Shown: one piece after another, positions 61,108 to 64,000 of the stretch
Layout of the letters: every line of letters begins with the position of its first letter
Numbering within the stretch: the stretch's first letter is position 1
Source of the DNA: Gymnodinialimonas phycosphaerae
Lineage (GTDB): Bacteria; Pseudomonadota; Alphaproteobacteria; Rhodobacterales; Rhodobacteraceae
Assembly: GCF_019195455.1 (NCBI RefSeq)
Contig: NZ_JAIMBW010000001.1
Span: 186,001-250,000, forward strand
Reading direction: 5' to 3'
DNA: 64,000 nt
Notes under the pieces: model-generated
What the model was told of the DNA's origin: nothing
Seen by the model: the letters and a program-made list of their open reading frames with translations, nothing else
The model's database searches: none
Program-made: the position numbers and the translations under genes

Positions 61108-61716
61108 TCAGCGTGTGCTGGGGCTGTTGGCGGAAACCGTCAGGTCGATCGTGACATGGCCATTGGGCGGGCCGAAGCGGCAAAACGCTTCCTGCACTGT
61201 TGCGAAAACCGGGCCGGCATCGCCCGTCAGGCGGGTGCAGAAGTTCTTGGACCGATCGAATGTGCCGCTTTGCTTCAGGAAGTCGATGCAGCCCATGATC
61301 TCGGCCATGTGGTCGCCTGCACCCATGACGTAAAGCGAGAACTGGGCGTCGGCGATTTGCCCCTTCTCGGGCGTTGCGGCAAGCGCTGCCAATGCCTCTG
61401 ATTGCCGCTCAGCCAAGGGCTGCGCGGGATTGGCCAATGTCGATGTCTGGCAAATCGGGTCATCGGGTTCACCGGGGCAGCCGCGTGACAACGTGGCACG
61501 CAGCACGATGTGGTGGCCGGACGCGGCGGCGGTCGCATAAAGATCCCGCAGGGCCGGGAACAAGACCTCGGGCGGCCCGACGATGAGGGTAGAGATATCG
61601 TCCGTCTCGATCCGCAATCTGTCGCGCCACGGATCAAGCGCGTTGAGCGCGCTCAAAATGACGTCAACAAAGCCGTCAGTCATCGGATAAAGGGAGACTT
61701 GTGCCCCTGAGAACAT
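61108..61716 (-). CDS. ykoF: YkoF-family thiamine/HMP-binding protein
   Basis: 202-residue cytoplasmic protein with two related halves (AQVSLYPMTDGFVDVIL near residue 5 and AQFSLYVMGAGDHMAEIM near residue 125; each starts the same beta-alpha-beta unit), the tandem layout of YkoF. In Bacillus, YkoF binds thiamine or hydroxymethylpyrimidine beside the YkoEDC transporter. Here it leads a thiXZY-type operon instead. It starts right after a TPP riboswitch, with AGGAGG 7 bases before the ATG. Confidence 0.85.
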   Translation of the reverse strand: MFSGAQVSLYPMTDGFVDVILSALNALDPWRDRLRIETDDISTLIVGPPEVLFPALRDLYATAAASGHHIVLRATLSRGCPGEPDDPICQTSTLANPAQPLAERQSEALAALAATPEKGQIADAQFSLYVMGAGDHMAEIMGCIDFLKQSGTFDRSKNFCTRLTGDAGPVFATVQEAFCRFGPPNGHVTIDLTVSANSPSTR

Positions 61717-61725
61717 GTTTATTCC

Positions 61726-61815
61726 TCCTTGCTACGCTGGCATTACCCAGATCAGCTTTGAGGGACAGTGGGCTTGGCGCCCACATCTCAGCCACGACAT
61801 TACGCAGCACCCCTG
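61726..61815 (-). promoter_or_regulatory. TPP riboswitch (THI element)
   Basis: Read on the minus strand, all conserved blocks are present in order: GGGGTGCT, GGCTGAGATG, a P3 hairpin TGGGC/GCCCA, then CAAAGCTGATCTGG and GTAATGCCAGCGTAGC. The ribosome site of the first gene (AGGAGG) overlaps the 3' end, so thiamine pyrophosphate probably shuts off translation initiation. This fixes the function of the four-gene operon as thiamine or precursor salvage. Confidence 0.93.
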
Positions 61816-62079
61816 TGGTATTGAGAGGATGGCGTGGGCCGGGAGGGAACGCAAGCGGTTTCGTCGCGCGGCTCGACCCTGCGCCGCTGGCGACTGCTTT
61901 GGGGCGAATAGGGCCGAGGGGGCGTTTCAGGGGGCTCCGCGCAGCGTCACCCTTTGTGTCGCTCGTTTTTTGGGGATCAGGGGTTCGGACAGGCAAAGAC
62001 CGTCAGTCCCCAAGACCTGACGCAGATTTGTACGTTCTGATCTGGAAATCGCGGCACTATTGTTATCTTGTCTGTGGCG

Positions 62080-62691
62080 ATGACGGATTCCCTGACCCAT
62101 GATCGACCTGCCAGAAAAGGGCTTGCGGCAGCAGCCTTGGCAGGTGCGTGTTGCGTTGTCATAGCCGCCTTGGTCTGGACCCTCTTCCTCCGCGCGCCGC
62201 AAGAGCCTGCGCCTTATGAAGTGGCGGGGTTCGAGCCGATGACCGCCGATGCCCTGGCCGAGGAATTCTTTCTTGTCGCGCCAGAGCTTCTGACCGTCGT
62301 CTACCGCGCGTTCAATGAAACGGGGGAAGCCGAGATTTACGATAGCCTTGCCACGGTCGCGGCAGGCGACGCGCTGCAAGAGCTTTACCTGGAACGGGTG
62401 GGCGCCATGGTCGGTGGGGGGTTGGACCCCTCTGAGGAGGCGGACCAGCAGATCCACACCATGGAAATGCTGCGCATCGACCAGAGCCGGGAGGGGGAGC
62501 GTTTCACCTGGAACGCCCGCTGGCGCGTCGTGGGAACTGTCGGCCATGCGACGCACATGCATGTCAGGGGCAACACATATGCCGCGATCCTGACGGTGGA
62601 GCCGGTAGAGGGCGCGTGGCGGGTGACCGGGTTCGATCTGACGGACGTAGACCGCTCCGAGGCCGGAGAAATGGTGGCGGCCGAGCCATGA
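62080..62691 (+). CDS. Membrane-anchored hypothetical protein
   Basis: 203-residue protein with one N-terminal hydrophobic segment (LAAAALAGACCVVIAALVWTLF, residues about 15-37, cited by start LAAAALAGACC) and a periplasmic remainder. In-frame TTG and GTG codons 12 and 6 bases earlier are alternative starts; no ribosome site is convincing. It overlaps the ABC ATPase gene by ATGA and so is probably an accessory part of that system. Family not recognised. Confidence 0.75.
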   Translation: MTDSLTHDRPARKGLAAAALAGACCVVIAALVWTLFLRAPQEPAPYEVAGFEPMTADALAEEFFLVAPELLTVVYRAFNETGEAEIYDSLATVAAGDALQELYLERVGAMVGGGLDPSEEADQQIHTMEMLRIDQSREGERFTWNARWRVVGTVGHATHMHVRGNTYAAILTVEPVEGAWRVTGFDLTDVDRSEAGEMVAAEP

Positions 62692-63362
62692 TCGACCTCA
62701 GCGGCATCACCTTTTCCTATCCCGGTGGCGATTTTCGCCTGTCCGTCCCCGACCTCACCCTGGCGGATGGGGAACGGGTGGCCGTGGTGGGGCCCAGTGG
62801 CACCGGCAAGACGACGCTTTTGAACCTGATCGCGGGGATCGCGGTGCCGCAGGCGGGGCGGATCACCATCGACGGCAAAGAGATCACGGGGTTGTCCGAT
62901 AGCGCGCGGCGCACGTTTCGGGCCAATAACATCGGCTTTATCTTCCAGGATTTCGCGCTGCTCGATTACCTGACGGCGCGCGAAAACATCCTTTATCCCT
63001 ATCGCATCACCGCAGGCGCACCCTTGGACGCCGAGGCACGCGCGCGGGCCGAGCAATTGGCGAAAGCCTGCGGGTTGGAGGGGAAGCTGGGGCGCCGCCC
63101 CGGCGCGCTTAGCCAAGGCGAGCAGCAGCGGGTTGCGCTGTGCCGTGCCCTGGTGCGCCAGCCCAAGCTGATCCTGGCCGACGAGGCGACCGGAAACCTT
63201 GATCCCGACAACAAGGTCGCGATCCTCGATCTGCTTTTTTCGCGCACGCGCGAGGCCGGGGCCGCGTTATTGGCGGTGACGCACGACCATGATCTGTTGC
63301 CACGCTTCGACCGGGTGATCGACTTTGCAGATTTTCGCGTGGCGACGGAGGCGGGCGCATGA
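62688..63362 (+). CDS. ABC transporter ATP-binding protein (LolD/MacB class)
   Basis: 224-residue ATPase. Walker A GPSGTGKT (near 35-42), signature LSQGEQQR (one change from LSGGQ) and Walker B LILADEATGNLDP (near 155-167) are complete. The ADEATGNLD wording is characteristic of the MacB/LolD/FtsE group. Start at 62688 overlaps the upstream stop as ATGA, and the end overlaps the permease gene by 4 bases. Confidence 0.9.
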   Translation: MIDLSGITFSYPGGDFRLSVPDLTLADGERVAVVGPSGTGKTTLLNLIAGIAVPQAGRITIDGKEITGLSDSARRTFRANNIGFIFQDFALLDYLTARENILYPYRITAGAPLDAEARARAEQLAKACGLEGKLGRRPGALSQGEQQRVALCRALVRQPKLILADEATGNLDPDNKVAILDLLFSRTREAGAALLAVTHDHDLLPRFDRVIDFADFRVATEAGA

Positions 63363-64000
63363 ACACGCTGTTCCTGGCCCTCGCCTATCTGAAGTTCCAT
63401 CGTCTGCGGTCGCTGATCCTTGTGCTTGTGGCGGCGATGATTCTGTCGGTGCCGCTGGTCAGCCAGGTGCTGTTGGACGGGGCGCGGACGTCGCTGACGG
63501 ATCGGGCAGAGGCCACGCCCCTGGTGCTTGGCAACCGGGGCAGTCAACTCGACCTGGTGATGAACGCGCTCTACTTCTCCGATGACCGGGCAGAGCCGGT
63601 CACAATGGCCGCCAGCGAAGAGATCTGGGATGCCGCGCTTGCCATTCCGATCCCGCTCAACACCGCGTTCGAGACCAATGGCGCGCGGATTGTCGGCACC
63701 ACGCTGGACTATTTCGACTTCCGCGATCTGGTCGTGGCAGACGGTCGCCAGCTTGCGGTTCTGGGCGAGGCCGTGTTGGGCGCCGCCGTGGCCGAGCGGC
63801 TTGGCCTTGGGCCCGGTGATACGGTGGTCTCCGCGCCGCAAAACCTTTTCGACCTCGATGGGGTCTATCCGCTGGAGTTGGCCATCGTGGGCGTTCTTGC
63901 GCCCAATGGTACTCCGGATGATGAGGCGGTCTTTGTCGATATCGCCACCACCTGGGTGATTTCCGGCATCGGCCATGGCCACGACGGCGTCGTGGCCGCC
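63359..64000 (+). CDS. MacB/FtsX-type ABC permease (3' end outside window)
   Basis: First 214 codons of a permease reaching the right edge without a stop. One N-terminal membrane span (SLILVLVAAMILSVPLVSQVLL, residues about 18-39) is followed by a large periplasmic domain of MacB_PCD type (ANGARIVGTTLDYFDFRDL and LAVLGEAVLGAAVAERLGLGPGD regions, cited by their first words). With the ATPase and the anchored protein it forms a mechanotransmission-type system acting on periplasmic or lipoprotein substrates. Confidence 0.85.
   Translation, partial: MNTLFLALAYLKFHRLRSLILVLVAAMILSVPLVSQVLLDGARTSLTDRAEATPLVLGNRGSQLDLVMNALYFSDDRAEPVTMAASEEIWDAALAIPIPLNTAFETNGARIVGTTLDYFDFRDLVVADGRQLAVLGEAVLGAAVAERLGLGPGDTVVSAPQNLFDLDGVYPLELAIVGVLAPNGTPDDEAVFVDIATTWVISGIGHGHDGVVAA

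Noticed and set aside
61701..62102. Plus-strand frame of 133 codons over the riboswitch
   Set aside because: It is antisense to a fully conserved TPP element and to the start of ykoF.

Overview
The window is GC-rich, densely packed bacterial DNA that looks like a chromosome segment of a marine alphaproteobacterium of the Roseobacter group (Rhodobacteraceae). This rests on protein resemblance and gene order: dgt-argS-SPOR-nagZ-scpA-scpB, glnB-glnA, a betI-betB-betA operon divergent from choline transporter genes, a sarcosine oxidase operon, and several ABC importers for small organic solutes. There are no rRNA genes, transposases, integrases, phage genes or CRISPR arrays. One tRNA gene, tRNA-Leu(UAG), is present.

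Layout. 0-7.8 kb: ribose-class ABC importer (its binding protein is cut by the left edge) with three Gfo/Idh/MocA oxidoreductases, probably uptake and oxidation of a sugar or polyol. 7.8-15.8 kb: a Rid-family gene, then an NMT1-class ABC importer in one transcription unit with a cytosine-deaminase-like amidohydrolase, an FAD-linked oxidase, two flavodoxin-fold quinone reductases and a creatininase-family hydrolase; this looks like an undescribed route for an N-heterocycle. 15.8-25.3 kb: a seven-gene minus-strand operon with a dimethylglycine-dehydrogenase-like flavoprotein, an MttB-family methyltransferase, a TetR regulator and soxB-D-A plus a divergent soxG. A perfect palindrome in front of it is a likely TetR operator. 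25.3-28.0 kb: lipid glycosylation genes (GT39, LAB_N protein, GT2). 28.1-31.5 kb: hydantoinase, VOC protein, racemase and a DapA-like lyase. 31.9-34.9 kb: membrane protein, MoxR ATPase and VWA protein. 34.9-42.4 kb: choline uptake and oxidation (betIBA with a collapsed betC, divergent from choX-choW-GFA-choV), with a BetI-type operator between them. 42.3-44.6 kb: two acyl-CoA dehydrogenases. 44.6-57.3 kb: core genes (A-type Fe-S carrier, dgt, argS, SPOR protein, nagZ, scpAB, glnA, glnB, nnr). 57.4-64 kb: Hint-like protein, tRNA-Leu, a TPP-riboswitch-controlled ykoF-thiXZY pyrimidine uptake operon, and the start of a MacB-like ABC system cut by the right edge.

The 15.8-25.3 and 34.9-42.4 kb regions fit together functionally: choline is imported and oxidised to glycine betaine, and methylated glycines are demethylated towards glycine with one-carbon units passing to folate. 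The most striking unexplained signal is a short motif, TTAA-N5-TTAA, found twelve times, nearly always inside genes, where it forces TTA leucine codons and GTT-AAC codon pairs that are otherwise scarce here.
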